64,000 nt of DNA, taken from NCBI RefSeq assembly GCF_030272615.1, contig NC_081412.1:543694335-543758334 (forward strand), given 5' to 3'. A program made the translations under genes and the position numbers. Below are positions 47,761 through 58,885 of this stretch, one piece after another (position 1 is the first letter of the stretch; every line of letters begins with the position of its first letter). The notes beneath the pieces are model-generated. The model made no database searches, was not told the DNA's origin, and saw nothing but the letters and a program-made list of their open reading frames with translations. The stretch is from Cryptomeria japonica. Taxonomy: Eukaryota; Streptophyta; Pinopsida; Cupressales; Cupressaceae.

Positions 47761-48925
47761 AAACCAATATAATCCATAGGAGGTGGTTAAGCCATGTCAC
47801 AAACCTGAGCACTACGATGCACAACACAAGGAAACCAAGGGCACACACCTTGCAATAATCCCCAAATATCTGATATTCAAAATTATTTTGTTTCACATAC
47901 CTGGGAGTCTTTGAATTTTCTTGATTTATTGACTCTTTCTGTTGTTCCTCTATCACAGTTGAGTTTTTTGATGTTACCGAAGTCACTAGTTCACTGTTCT
48001 GAGCAGCTTCTTGCATTACCAATTCAGGTCTGATAAATTCATCTTCTAGTCCACAGTCATATGATCTGATCTGATTACTACCTTGTTCATCCACCTTGAC
48101 ATGTGTGCTCTCTGTTATCCTATTCAATCTTTTGTTACAAAATCTACATTCTTTTCTCTTAGTGTAATAACCCAAAAATATTCCTTCATCACCTCTAGGA
48201 TCAAATTTTCCCAATGCATCATCTCTTCTAATGTAACATTTACTTCCAAAAATTCTAAAATATTTGATAGTCGGAGTATGCCCAAACCATAATTCATAAG
48301 GAGTCTTACTAGTATCACCTTTTATGTGTAATTTGTTGAAAGTGTATACAACCATATTGATAGCTTCCCTCCAATAGATATCAAGCAATCTAGCTTCTGT
48401 CATCATAGTCCTTGCCGCATCCAGTAGGGTTCTATTTTTTCTTTCCACCAATCAATGTTGCTTTGGAGTTCTAGGTGTAGAAAGTTGTTTTCTAATTCCA
48501 TTCTTCCCACAAAAGTTGTTGAATTCATCGGATGTAAACTCACAACCTTGGTTTGATCTTAAATGTTTTATCTTCAGTCTTGTCTCAGTCTCAACCATAG
48601 CTTTAAAGATTTTGAATTTCTCAATAGCTTCATATTTTTCTTTCAAAAATGCTACCCACATCATTCTAGAATAATCATCAATAAGTAACATAAAGTATCT
48701 ATCACCTTGAAAACTTTTAGTCCTTGCCGGTCCACACAAATTAGGATGAATAAGATCAAGAATTTTATTAGATTTATCATGTATACTTCTAAAAGAAGTT
48801 CTGACTTGCTTACCCATTTGACATTCTCTATATACCACATTATGAAGTTTCACTATCTTGGGCAAATCTCTGATAGCCTGTGTTGAACTGATCTTCACTA
48901 TGCAATCAAAATTTACATGACACAT
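47678..48925 (-). pseudogene. Integrase of copia2, fused by deletion to the RNase H tail
   Basis: The first piece (48452-48925) has CQMGKQVRTSFRSIHDKSNK, LDLIHPNLCGPARTKSF, MLLIDDYSRMMWVAFLKEK and HLRSNQGCEFTSDEF. The first catalytic Asp reads Asn (HPNL), and the second reads Asn as well (SNQG, usually SDRG/SDNG). The second piece (47678-48451) has MVERKNRTLLDAARTMM with the Glu, then SKTPYELWFGHTP and FDPRGDEGIFLGYYT. At about 47870, after FEYQIFGDYC, 100-120 bases of unrelated sequence follow. The frame then enters RNase H, so RT has been removed by a deletion with filler. A stop separates the two pieces at 48451. Confidence 0.82.
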
Positions 48926-49323
48926 CCTCTTATGCCATAACCAAATTTCATCATCAGAGCAATCAAGTGAGCTTTCTCACCAAAGTTCAAATCAAAGATG
49001 TTTCCATTGGTATGGGTTCTAGAAGCAATCTCGAATCCAGATCTATTAATGATATTACATTTCCCATCCTTGAATTGTAAATGAAATCCTTTGTCCACCA
49101 TCAGACCTACACTTAAGAGATTATTCTTTAAGCCTTCAACATAATAAACATTATCAGTATTAGTCTTACCATCCAATGATATTATTCCCTTGCCTTTGAT
49201 GCTACATGCCTTGTTGTCTCCAAATCTAACTAATCTGCCATCAAATTCTTGTAATGATAGAAATTTTCTCTTTTCACCAATCATGTGATGTGAGCATCCA
49301 TTGTCTATAACCCATTCATCATT
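48913..49323 (-). pseudogene. Protease of copia2
   Basis: The frame reads WVIDNGCSHHMIGEKRKF, FDGRLVRFGDNKACSIKGKG, GLKNNLLSVGLMVDKG and ASRTHTNGNIFDL. The active-site loop has DNG instead of DSG, a variant that may reduce activity. It follows Gag after a stop at about 49324. Confidence 0.8.
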
Positions 49324-49454
49324 TTATTCAATTTGGGCAACTGAAGCCTTCTCTTCAGTATGAGTTACTTCAATGACAACTTCCAAAGAATCATCCTTGA
49401 TAGCAATAAAAACCGAGTCCTTACCAGAGCTTCCATATCCGGATCCACTCATTG

Positions 49455-49531
<77 letters not shown>

Positions 49532-50547
49532 GTAATATCAAAATCATCATCACTAGCATAATAGAATGATTTATCCTTATTCCTTTTGAATCTAGGTTTG
49601 TTTTGATATTCCGGATTAGGATTATAACTCTTTATAAATCTTTCATGATTCCTAACAGCTCTTTTAGGGCATCTAGAAGCAAAATGACCAATCTTATTGC
49701 ATGAAAAACATTTAAAGGGGACTTTTCCTTCATACTTACTTCCAGTTGATCCTTTAGGAATTCTTCTAGCAATCAGTGCTTCCAGCTCTTCAAGTTCTCT
49801 TTCTTCTCTTTCAATGTCCTCCAAATATTTAGCATAGATCTCCTTCCAAACTATCTTTTGCTTACTAGATGTAGATACTTTAAATGCAGTTTTAGTTTTA
49901 GTAGCACTCTGATCTCCAAGTTCCTCAAGCTCAAAAGCTATCAATTTCCCAATCAATGTATCTCTGGTAATAGGGGTACTTGACATTGACTAAAGTTCAT
50001 TGATTGTAGTAGCCTTCATCTTATAAGCTGGAGGTAGAAATTTTAGAACCTTTGACACAATATGATCCTCACTAACTGATCCACCACAACATTCGATTCC
50101 CATAACAATCTCATTTACTCTATCCATGAAATAACTTATCTTCTCATCTTCTTCCATCTTCAAAGTTTCATACCTTACCCAAAAACCTTCAAGTTTTGCA
50201 ATTTTCACAGCCTAGTCGCCTTCATAAAGAGTTTCAAGATTTGTCCTGATCACTTTTGCATTCTCCAACTCTATGGCATTCAATATATTTTCATCAGATA
50301 TGACGCTTAACAATGCTTCTTTTTCTCTAAAATCATTTTCAACTTTCTTTTGTTCATCAATAGGTGTCAATGCTCCATAATTAGGATCATGAGCTATATA
50401 CCCTTTCTCCACTATCTCCCAAACTTCAGCTCCAAAGCATCTGAGATGAATATTAATTCACTCCTTCCATATTTTGTAATTTGTACCATCAAATCCGGGA
50501 CTCTCCTTTTGATAGGGATTGAATGTAGAACTACATGCAGTTGCCAT
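49324..50547 (-). pseudogene. Gag of copia2 with a poly-aspartate insert
   Basis: The frame starts MATACSSTFNPYQKESPGFD at 50547 and continues GTNYKIWKE, WEIVEKGYIAHDPNYGALTP, VRYETLKMEEDEKISYFMDR and FLPPAYKMKATTINEL, with stops near 50460, 50210 and 49990. The zinc knuckle CFSCNKIGHFASRCP is intact (CX2CX4HX4C). After it, about 25 Asp residues in a row are encoded by an ATC/GAT microsatellite. Gag forms the particle shell and binds the RNA. The start is the first ATG about 40 bases after the primer site, in a GGAGATCTAATGGCA context. Confidence 0.82.
49457..49531. repeat. (ATC)n microsatellite inside copia2 Gag
   Basis: About 25 perfect trinucleotide repeats, in frame as Asp codons on the coding (minus) strand. 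The poly-Ser and poly-Ile frames on the plus strand are shadows. Confidence 0.95.
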
Positions 50548-50588
50548 TAGATCTCCTCAAGTTGTTAAGCTTTTGTAGGGAAGACCTC

Positions 50589-50601
50589 GCTTTGATACCA
50601 A
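50589..50601 (-). promoter_or_regulatory. Primer-binding site of copia2
   Basis: The minus strand reads TTGGTATCAAAGC beside the LTR end, the methionine-tRNA site with one change (A for G) from copia1. Confidence 0.88.
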
Positions 50602-50602
50602 T

Positions 50603-51999
50603 TGTTAGACAGATCTAATAGTGGGAGTAAATTGAGAGGGGGAGTGAATCAGTTTACCATCAGAAATCAAAACTTATGCACATCAAAACCAATAAACTAA
50701 AGCACAAAGAAACTGACACAATGAAGGATAGAACATGAAAGCATAGTACATACAACACCAGTATTTTGATGTGAAAAACCCGATAAAGGGAAAATCCACT
50801 GTAGGAAACCCTACCCACTTTCAGATAATACTTTTGCAACAATATGCAAAATTACAATGGGGATTGCACTTGCATTCGAGCCAACCACCTAGAGCTCACT
50901 ACTCATCACAAAAAGAAGTCTCATTAACTTACAAAATATCAGACTACAATCTGGAAAAAATGAACTATGAAAGTAGCATCTCCTAATGCTTGATACAGTT
51001 TTGGTTAAGCACAAATGTAAGCCCTACAATACAAAAACCTTCACCAAATGATATATCACTTGTTCACACATAAACCTTCCTTTGATAATGCAGACATAAC
51101 CATTGATTCCATTGATCGATTGACATCAAAATTACACGAATAAGTCACTTATAAATACAGATCAACAACCTTATTGACAAGGTCGACTAAACCCTAAACC
51201 CATAAACCCATTATAACAAAAAGTACATTACACGGTATCACCAGACCAATATTATGATTTACATTACATAGCATGGACCTAAGTCAAGTAACCAAACAAT
51301 TGCATCTATTGTAAATTTTGGTAAGACCAAAATCCAACACACTTAATTAACCGGTAGAAACCCTTAGTGAAGTAACACAAAAAGTCTAACCTGATCCAAA
51401 TAGGACCACCATAACAATGTGCTAGCCAATGAAAAGTTACAAAACACTCATAATATGATTGAGAAGAACCTTCAGAATGATAGAAACTGATTCCATAAGC
51501 TAGACCAAAATCCAACATGCTTAAGCAACTGGTAGAAACCCTTAGTGAAGTAACACAAAAAGTCTAACCGAATCCAAATAGGACCACCATAACAACATGC
51601 CAACCAATGAAAAGTCACAAAACACTCATAATATGATTAAGAAGAACCTTCAGAATGATAGAAACTGATTCCATAAGCTGGACCAAAATCATCTAGCCCA
51701 AACATCAAATATCACTTATCGGTAAAGCTAACTGGTACCATGAAATACCAAACGGGAACATAAGTGATAGTTACTAGAGCACCAAAACATGAACCAACAG
51801 AATATGGAAAACAAATAATCATCTAGACTAAGCATCTAAAACTGATTCCAGAGATCTGATCATACCAGATCAGAATCATAGCCGAAACCAAGATGATCAC
51901 CAAGACTAACTAGGATAGGTCTAACCGGGTTAACCTCCAACTGGGATATAGTATTGACATCAATGACAACACTTAACCAAATCCAACATATTCCCAACA
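50603..51999 (-). repeat. 5' LTR of copia2
   Basis: 1,397 bases, starting TGTTAG and ending CCAACA on the plus strand. It is joined to a methionine-tRNA primer site at 50589-50601. Confidence 0.88.
51324..51679. repeat. 178-bp tandem duplication in the 5' LTR of copia2
   Basis: 51324-51501 and 51502-51679 are two copies that differ at few sites. The 3' LTR (near 46630-46810) has a single copy, so the duplication arose in this LTR after insertion, or was not carried over. Confidence 0.85.
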
Positions 52000-52625
52000 T
52001 ATTTAACTTGGGTAACCTTGTTATTCTATTGTTGCAGTTCTTCTTGAATAGTTGTATTAAACAAAGAATCAAAGAATCCTAAACTATCTGACTTAGAAAT
52101 CTTAGATGTTTCATGAACTTTAGGAATAGGATTCAAAGACAACTTACTTGCATTCTTATGTTTTTGTTTCCATGATGAGGGAGTAGTGCTTGTTTCTACA
52201 TTTCTTCTTATTCCACTCCTCTATGGAGCTCATGTAACATCTGGTGTTCTTAGCTTTACTCATAGTGACAAAATATTTCAAAGACTTGTTAGAAATATTC
52301 AACAATACACGCACTAACGCAAAGACTTCAGAGTTGCCATCCAAATTAATTTGGGATACCAAATAAGAGAATATTTGGTAATATTTGAAAGAGATTTCTC
52401 GACCTTGTTAAAAAATAGGAATGTATTTCTCACAGAAAAGTAAAACACCTTTTACAATAGAGAAAATGAACCAGAAACACAAAACTATGGGCTCAACCAT
52501 CAAATCACAAAAACATGATGAAAAATCAATGCAATTTTCCCAAATGGACGACAAATTTGTCTACAATTATGCATTACTACCCAGCAAGGTCAATATTTTG
52601 TTGGTGGCTTGAATGGGGTAATCTT
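52000..52625 (-). pseudogene. Gag N-terminus and leader of gypsy2
   Basis: Minus-strand frames give MSKAKNTRCYMSSIEEWNKK (from about 52261), and in another frame KSDSLGFFDSLFNTTIQEEL leading to the copia2 junction. The first is a plausible Gag start. The remainder (52380-52625) is untranslated. The piece lies between copia2 and the plus-strand element at 52626. I cannot tell which ATG was used. Confidence 0.45.
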
Positions 52626-53692
52626 TGTTGGCTTGATGATGATTCATCATTTGTTGTCATTGATGAAACACTCACACACACATATGATTTAATTTGACTA
52701 TCGGTGTAACCTCAATTGTTCACACTATCAACTTGTATACTTAGTGGTTAATATCTAACTGGTACTCTGTGTTAACCAGTATGTGCATAAGAGACAACCT
52801 GTGGTTATACTAATTCGGCATCATGATGAAGATCAAGATGGAGATCAAGGGGAGATTCAAGGATAATTGTTCATATGTTTTATTCAAACCGGTATTAATT
52901 GTTCCAATTGGTATTTGTTGATTTTTGTGATGAGTTACCAGCACCAACTACTTGGCAGTAATTTTTGTGATGAGTTATGGTTACTTGTTCAGATACATTG
53001 CACCTAGGAAATTGTGTTATGATTTCTTAAGGCCGACATGAAATCATAAGGCCTATATATTGACATCATAGTGAATTATGTTATGTCTAATATATGATAA
53101 GTGAAAGTGTAATATTGTGAGAAGTTAAGTTGTAGAATATGCAGAAGAGCATTGTTGAATATGCTTAGAAGGATTTGATCAAGCAAGTATTGTGCTATTC
53201 AGAACAGATCAACCATTCTTGTTGTTTTCTAGCCATTACAGCACAAACAAATCCCCTAACCAGGTAAGCTCTAATAAGATTCAATGTTTAAATTTTTTAA
53301 CAGAGTGATCCATTAGTTTGGATTCTAAAATCCTCCACCGAGGTTACTCCTAATAGGGTACAAGCTTTGAATCAAGCTTTGGGATCTCTAACAAGATTCA
53401 CTCCTAGCAGAGCACTTTGTAGACCTTAACCGGTCAGTTATCTATTATTGTGGATAGTTAACTTGTGAGCTCCATCTCACCATAGCTTCTACCTAGTTGG
53501 GTTTTCCACGTACAAACACTTGTGTTATGGTAGATTCTTTACTTTTTGTGGATGTTGTTATATCATTTTAGATTGGATGCATTGTGTTTAGAAGCTTTGT
53601 TAAGTTCATCTACCGGTTAGTGTTTGAAGTAGTTTTATTTTTGGTGTCAATAATTCACCCCCCCCCCCTCTCAGTTCTTTTCAACTCCGTCA
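52626..53692 (+). repeat. 5' LTR of NA1
   Basis: 1,067 bases, TGTTGG...CGTCA. It ends with a C-run and CTCTCAG, as in the other plus-oriented LTRs here. A TATA box (TATATAT, 53054-53060) lies in the middle. Confidence 0.88.
53054..53060 (+). promoter_or_regulatory. TATA box in NA1 LTR
   Basis: GGCCTATATATTGACATC, conserved at 59314-59320 in the 3' LTR. It would start transcription at about 53.09 kb. Confidence 0.5.
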
Positions 53693-53693
53693 A

Positions 53694-53706
53694 TTGGTAT
53701 CAAAGC
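53694..53706 (+). promoter_or_regulatory. Primer-binding site of NA1
   Basis: TTGGTATCAAAGC begins two bases after the LTR and is identical to the site of copia2. Confidence 0.9.
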
Positions 53707-53754
53707 CTAACTTCTTTGAAACTTAACCACTTAGAAGGGAGCCTTGAAACCACC

Positions 53755-55050
53755 ATGGGGGACATGAGCTACTTTGAGATGGCTAGAGAACTAGAAGCCA
53801 ACAGAAATGAGCTTGAAAACCTAAGCGTCAAAGTGAAATATTCTCAAGTCAAAAGGAGAGAGCTAACTGAACAACTATTAGAGATATCTGATAGTAGTTC
53901 TTCAGATGAAGCCAATATTGATGCTTTAGTAGAGGAATTTGAAAAGTTAAATGATTAGAAACTGAATCTAAGGAGAGAGCTAGAAGGTCTTACTATCCGC
54001 ATGAGTCAGGAACTATAAGCTAGAAGAGCTGCTGAAGATCTTATCAAAGAAAGAGATTCAGAGATTGTTAAGATCAAGTGGGAAAATTCCACTATGCATG
54101 AGCATTTGATTTCTAAAAGAGAAGTAAAGGAGACCCTGCAGCTAGATCTTGATCTTGCACCATCTGTGAAAGAGAACCTATCTAAAAATAATGAAGATCT
54201 CACAAAATAGCTTACTGAAGCCAACGAGAAATTGGAGAAGTTCAATAGAAGTTCTACTTTGTTGAAAGAACAAATTCAATCATAAAGAATGAAGGGTGAT
54301 GTCTTAGGACTTGGTTTTCACACAACTGAAAAAGGTGAATCCTCTGGTACAAAGAGAAACAATCTTAAGAACAAAAATACTCCTAAGATCAACAAGCCTA
54401 ATGATAAGAAGGTCTTTAAACTTGTTTTTTTGGTTTGTCATAAACCTAGTCACACTGCAAATGTTTGTAGAGACAAACCTAACAAAAATACAAGTTACAA
54501 TACTAATGCTAGGTATGTGTCCAAGAAATTAGAAGGACATTCCTTCACATGTGGAATGTATGGACATAGATCTATTGAGTTTAGATATGGAGAAAACAAT
54601 CCTATACCACATATACATCCAAGACCAAATGGTGACCAGATGAGGAATTTTGACAACCAGGTAAATTTGAACTGGAAAAAAACCTATGGCAACCGGTTTA
54701 GTCCATATGAAATGGAAAAGGCGACAAATGTTATTTGCACCATCTACAATAACTTTGGTCATGTGGCTATGAACTACAGAAGAAGAATAAGAAGATGAAA
54801 TGTAGAACCTTAGACATCATTTGGTATGTCCTATTATCACTATAACAAACCAGGGCACTTAGAAATTTTTTGTAGATCTAGAAACAACAAACCGATCAAG
54901 TCTTCTGAAGATCAGAAGGGAAAGCAGGAATTTAATGTTGAAGAAACCAGAGAGGAAATGAATCGAATTTGAAAGAAGAAAAGTGATGAATCACCTGAAG
55001 AAGAAACTATTCCTTCACCCAGTGAAGAGAACCTTGAACCGGTGACTTAA
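53755..55050 (+). pseudogene. NA1 ORF-A: coiled-coil and zinc-knuckle Gag-like protein
   Basis: One frame runs from ATG 53755 (in the strong context CACCATGGGG) to the stop at 55048-55050, broken by seven internal stops. The N-terminal half is helical and charged (MARELEANRNELENLSVKVK, ELTEQLLEISDSSSSDEAN, ANEKLEKFNRSSTLLKEQIQ). The C-terminal half has four knuckle-like sites: CHKPSHTANVC, FTCGMYGHRSIEF, ICTIYNNFGHVAMNY and YHYNKPGHLEIFC. All four have lost one or more Cys, which suggests decay of a four-finger array. The usual copia Gag core is not recognisable at the N-terminus. Role: probably RNA packaging, inferred from the fingers. Confidence 0.65.
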
Positions 55051-55500
55051 GCCTTTTAATATGGCTAAGGGGAGCTTAGTGGTTGAAATTCCTCTGGACC
55101 CCTTGTGAAAAATGAGTGGGAAAAGAATTTTGAAACATGAAATTTTGGTAACTTTTTGTTAATATTTTATCAACCAGTTTTTTTTTTAGTGGTAAAATTA
55201 GGTTTTAAACTCTAAATGTGCGAGCATTTAATGTAGTAGGTAAAAAGGATAAAAGTGAGTTTTAATTTGTCATTTTTACCCTAACGCATTCGAGAAAGAA
55301 ATTTGAAGCACTTTTAGAGTTGAGAAAGATTGTTTTGCTATAAATTACCAAATTGTTTGATGATTTATTAAATTAAGTTGAATTGAAGGTTGTAGAAGAT
55401 CGAATTGGTGTGCAATTGGCCATTTCAACCGGTAAATGGGGCAATGTGCATGAAGTAAGTATTTCTTTGAACATACTACTTCAAATCTTGTTCATCTGGA
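55051..55500 (+). other. Spacer between ORF-A and ORF-B of NA1
   Basis: About 450 bases, A/T-rich, no frame. It could carry a second promoter, a splice site or an internal ribosome entry signal for ORF-B; I see no clear one. Confidence 0.4.
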
Positions 55501-58500
55501 ATGGCATCAACTTCAAAGTCTGTAGAGAGGTTCATGACTACTTCTGAGCCTATGGAAGCTCTATAGGCAGATCAGATTGTGTCATATAATGCATTGTCAC
55601 AAGTTCCAAGTGGAGTTTTGGTCAAAAGTGATTTGTCTAGTTATATTAACTACAAGCTAGAAGACTTAGGGTCTCTATACATTTACACAGTTGAAATCAT
55701 TTTGTGATGAGAACGGTAAGGTTAAGACAAAGTATTCTAGGGTTTTCGAAAAGGGTTTTCATAATGCATCTTATTTTCTTGAAGATTTCAAAGAAGCACA
55801 TATCAGAATCATTTTGAGTCGAGTTCATAGAGAATACATGTATTTAGAAAAAAATTAGACAATTACAAAGGAAGCCATTCAGGCTGTGACTGGCTATTTC
55901 TAAATTGGTGAAGTACCTAAGTTAAGGAAAATATCTAAGGATATTATCTTCAACTTAACTAGTTCTACATTTGATGGGTGTGCTTTTTCCATTAACAACA
56001 TTAAAGACCCTGTAGTAAAACTAGCAGCAATGGTGATAGGCTACCAAATATTTTACTCTAGTAGACTTAGCAGTGTTCCTTCGGCAGTAGTTCATACAAC
56101 TCACAAAATTCTTGTTGATAATGCAAATTATGATCTCTGTGAACCTATCAGGAGACAATTGTTTTTGAACCTACAATCTATCAAGAAGGATAGCAGTTTG
56201 ATATTCAAGTTTGGTCAGCTATTAGTTGGTCTATTATTTTACTTTCAGAACTTTCTACCAGGAATTGGAGACATTGAGTGGTCAAAGTACTCATCGGTCT
56301 CAGCACAAATTAAGAACAACATCAAGGCTGTAAATAATACTTTCCCTGCTACCATGAATATGTATTTCAATGAGTTCCAAAAGAAAATGAGTATGAGAAT
56401 GAGACTACCAGAAGAAGTGGTAAAACACTTTGAAAAGGATATAATCTTCACTGTTACCACTGATTTTTGTCTAGTGAAAGCAATTGAGCCAAGAGAGGAA
56501 GAAATGGAAGATATAAGTCATGAGGTAAACTATGATCTACTAGTTGGTTATGCTAATACCCTATTAGCATCACCTAAAGACCAAAGGAAGGCAAAATTAG
56601 ACAATGTGGCAGTCCAAGATGCACCTACACAAACTAGTACTACACCTGTTAAAAGTGCAAGAGGAAAGAATAGAAAGTCTGATAAAGCATCTCCAACAAC
56701 AAAGAGTACTAGGGTTACCAGGAGTTTCCTAACCAAAAAGGAACCAAAACCCAAAGTATATATTAAGAAGGAGACAAAGAAGAGAGGCATAAAATTAATT
56801 TTGCAACTAGTCTGAGGGAACAGATTCTGATGAAGAACCAAAGAAGGTAAAAGAAACTAGCATAATATCCAAGAAGGTAAAGGTAGTTCCAAAGGAAACT
56901 AAACCTATTGATATAGCTTCTTACAAACCGAATACCCATTTTGAAAGAATGGTGAAGACACTAGGGAGGAATAGGTTTGATAATGTCAAAGAATATTTTG
57001 ATTCCTTCACTAAAGATGAGAAAGAGCAAGTGATTCAATAGGTAATCACGAATTTGTTTCATTACAATAGATTTCCACATGATATGGAAAAGGTTATTTC
57101 ATTCTCTTTGTATAATATTCTTTTAGATAAATGGGAGGAAGCTATAAAATTGGAAAAATAAATTATTGATGAAATATCTGTACAATAGTTTCCCAATTTA
57201 TCTACGGATGGAATTAGTGCTTTAGTTGATCAGTACACAACACATTTTTCTTCTAAAGAAAGAAGATTTAAGCTTCTTAATGGTAAAAGGGCAATTATTG
57301 AAACTAAGACACATCAACTTGTGGAATCAAAAAGATGGAAGAACTCATCCATTCTTCTAAGAATAAGGATAAAGAAGAGATAGTTGATGATGTTAACATA
57401 CTAGAAATGGATGATCAAGAGATTATTCAACCTGATGAGGTCTATCCTCTCAAGAAAAAATATGATTCCATTATTCATGTTGTTGATGATGTTCATGACC
57501 CCATTGACCTATTTGGAGATAACACTGCACCAGATATGGAGCCTCCAGCAAATGCTGATGTACATGTTACCTTAGCTGAACAACCGACAACTTAACTAAA
57601 AGTGGACAATCTACCAGCAATAGAACAATTGGAGAAACCCCAATCTCCACCGGTCATTTAAGTAATTCAGAAGGAGCCTACTGAAAATGTTGTCACACAA
57701 TCATTTGGAAAGGAAGCAAAGAAGAATACAGAGAAATCAATCATTAAGGTTGTATCCTCTAAACCAGTAAAGTAGAAGCAACTTGATGAGGATGACGATG
57801 ATTCTCTATGTATTTCAAGACCTATTGATATGAACAATTTGAGCACATCATAAATGATGAAGATTGCAAGTGTGATGCAATCTAGAGTGCATAAGAAGAG
57901 ACAAAGAGCAAAAGGTTGAAGTAGAGACAATTCAGACTATGGTAGATATTTTATCTGGTCTACTACTAGAAACATCTATAGAACATCTATCTACACCTAT
58001 TAGCAAACTTGGTCAGTTAGTTGCAGATCCATCTAATCAAATCAAGTCACTAGAAGATGCTGCTCAACTGTATGCTGAAAAGAGTCACAAGAAGAAATAT
58101 GGAGAAAAACTAGCAAAGGATATTGATAGTGGCGAAATGGCTCTATCTCACAATAAAAGTCTGTTGTGTAAAGTTGTTGGAATAGGAGGAAAGTATCTTT
58201 CTTCTACCTCCAATGTTAATTTCTTTTATTCTAACATTTCAAAAATTCAAACTGAAATAGAGAAAGAAATGGAAAGGATATGGAAGGCATATATCCCACT
58301 CCAAGACTCCATACATGCCTTTAACAAGTTTGTAGATGATTTGCATAATAGAATGGATAGCTATGATTGTGAGAAGGCAAAGATATTCCAATCTCTTTAA
58401 GACCTCAAAATTTTGCTCACATCACAAGTAGACATACTTTAGAGAGCCTACTCCAATGCAGAAGCTATTCTTGCAACCCCTGAAACCTGCACACTAGACT

Positions 58501-58633
58501 CAATGAAAGAATTATATCATAGCTTGAGTCTACATTTGAGTATACTGAGAACATATTGGAATCATGGGAAAATGCTTTGTCATAGATGAAGAAGAGTTAC
58601 AATGCTATTTTTATGAGATTAGCTAATTCATGA
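55501..58633 (+). pseudogene. NA1 ORF-B: long protein of unknown function
   Basis: A broken frame of about 1,040 codons starts MASTSKSVERFMTTSEPMEA. The N-terminal third is a compact, hydrophobic domain (56030-56520): FSINNIKDPVVKLAAMVIGY, FYSSRLSSVPSAVVHTTHKI, LIFKFGQLLVGLLFYFQNFL and EEVVKHFEKDIIFTVTTDF. A basic, Lys/Ser/Thr-rich part follows (VKSARGKNRKSDKASPTTKS), possibly nuclear-targeting. Next comes IASYKPNTHFERMVKTLGRN, an acidic linker, and a coiled-coil C-terminus (ISKLGQLVADPSNQIKSLED, AAQLYAEKSHKKKYGEKLAK). At least two frameshifts and about ten stops. No RT, integrase, protease, transposase or PMD signature. Related to the frame at 62325-64000. Confidence 0.65.
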
Positions 58634-58719
58634 ACTTTTCAGATAATGTTGTATATGTTGAACACTTTGATACAAATTTTCTCTATATATGTATATATTT
58701 TACTTTTTAATTTGGCATT

Positions 58720-58885
58720 GTTGTCAAAGGGGGAGTAGAAATATGTATGTGTGTTTTTGAAAATTTTGTATACTGTATGCATTAAGGGGGAGCATGAGTA
58801 TATGTGTAAATTTGTTGTGTATACACACTTAGTGGTATTACTATAAAATTTTCTAAGTGTTGCCATCAATTCCAAAGGGGGACAT
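58720..58885 (+). promoter_or_regulatory. Polypurine tracts of NA1
   Basis: CAAAGGGGGAGTAG (near 58724), AAGGGGGAGCATG (near 58784) and CCAAAGGGGGACA directly before the LTR at 58886. This is the same triple layout as in copia1 and copia2. Confidence 0.7.

Larger units (their letters stand above)
41322..51999 (-). mobile_element. copia2: Ty1/copia element lacking RT, with an insertion in its 3' LTR
   Basis: 5' LTR 50603-51999, 3' LTR 41322-47109 (interrupted), primer site, Gag, protease, integrase and an RNase H end are present. RT is missing. The flanks are TATTG (41317-41321) and TATTT (52000-52004), a target duplication with one change. It sits in gypsy2 Gag coding sequence. Gag and integrase style are close to copia1 but not the same family. 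Confidence 0.85.

Noticed and set aside
49360-49569. Plus-strand ORFs with poly-Ile or poly-Ser
   Set aside because: Shadow frames of the (ATC)n repeat that codes poly-Asp in copia2 Gag on the other strand.
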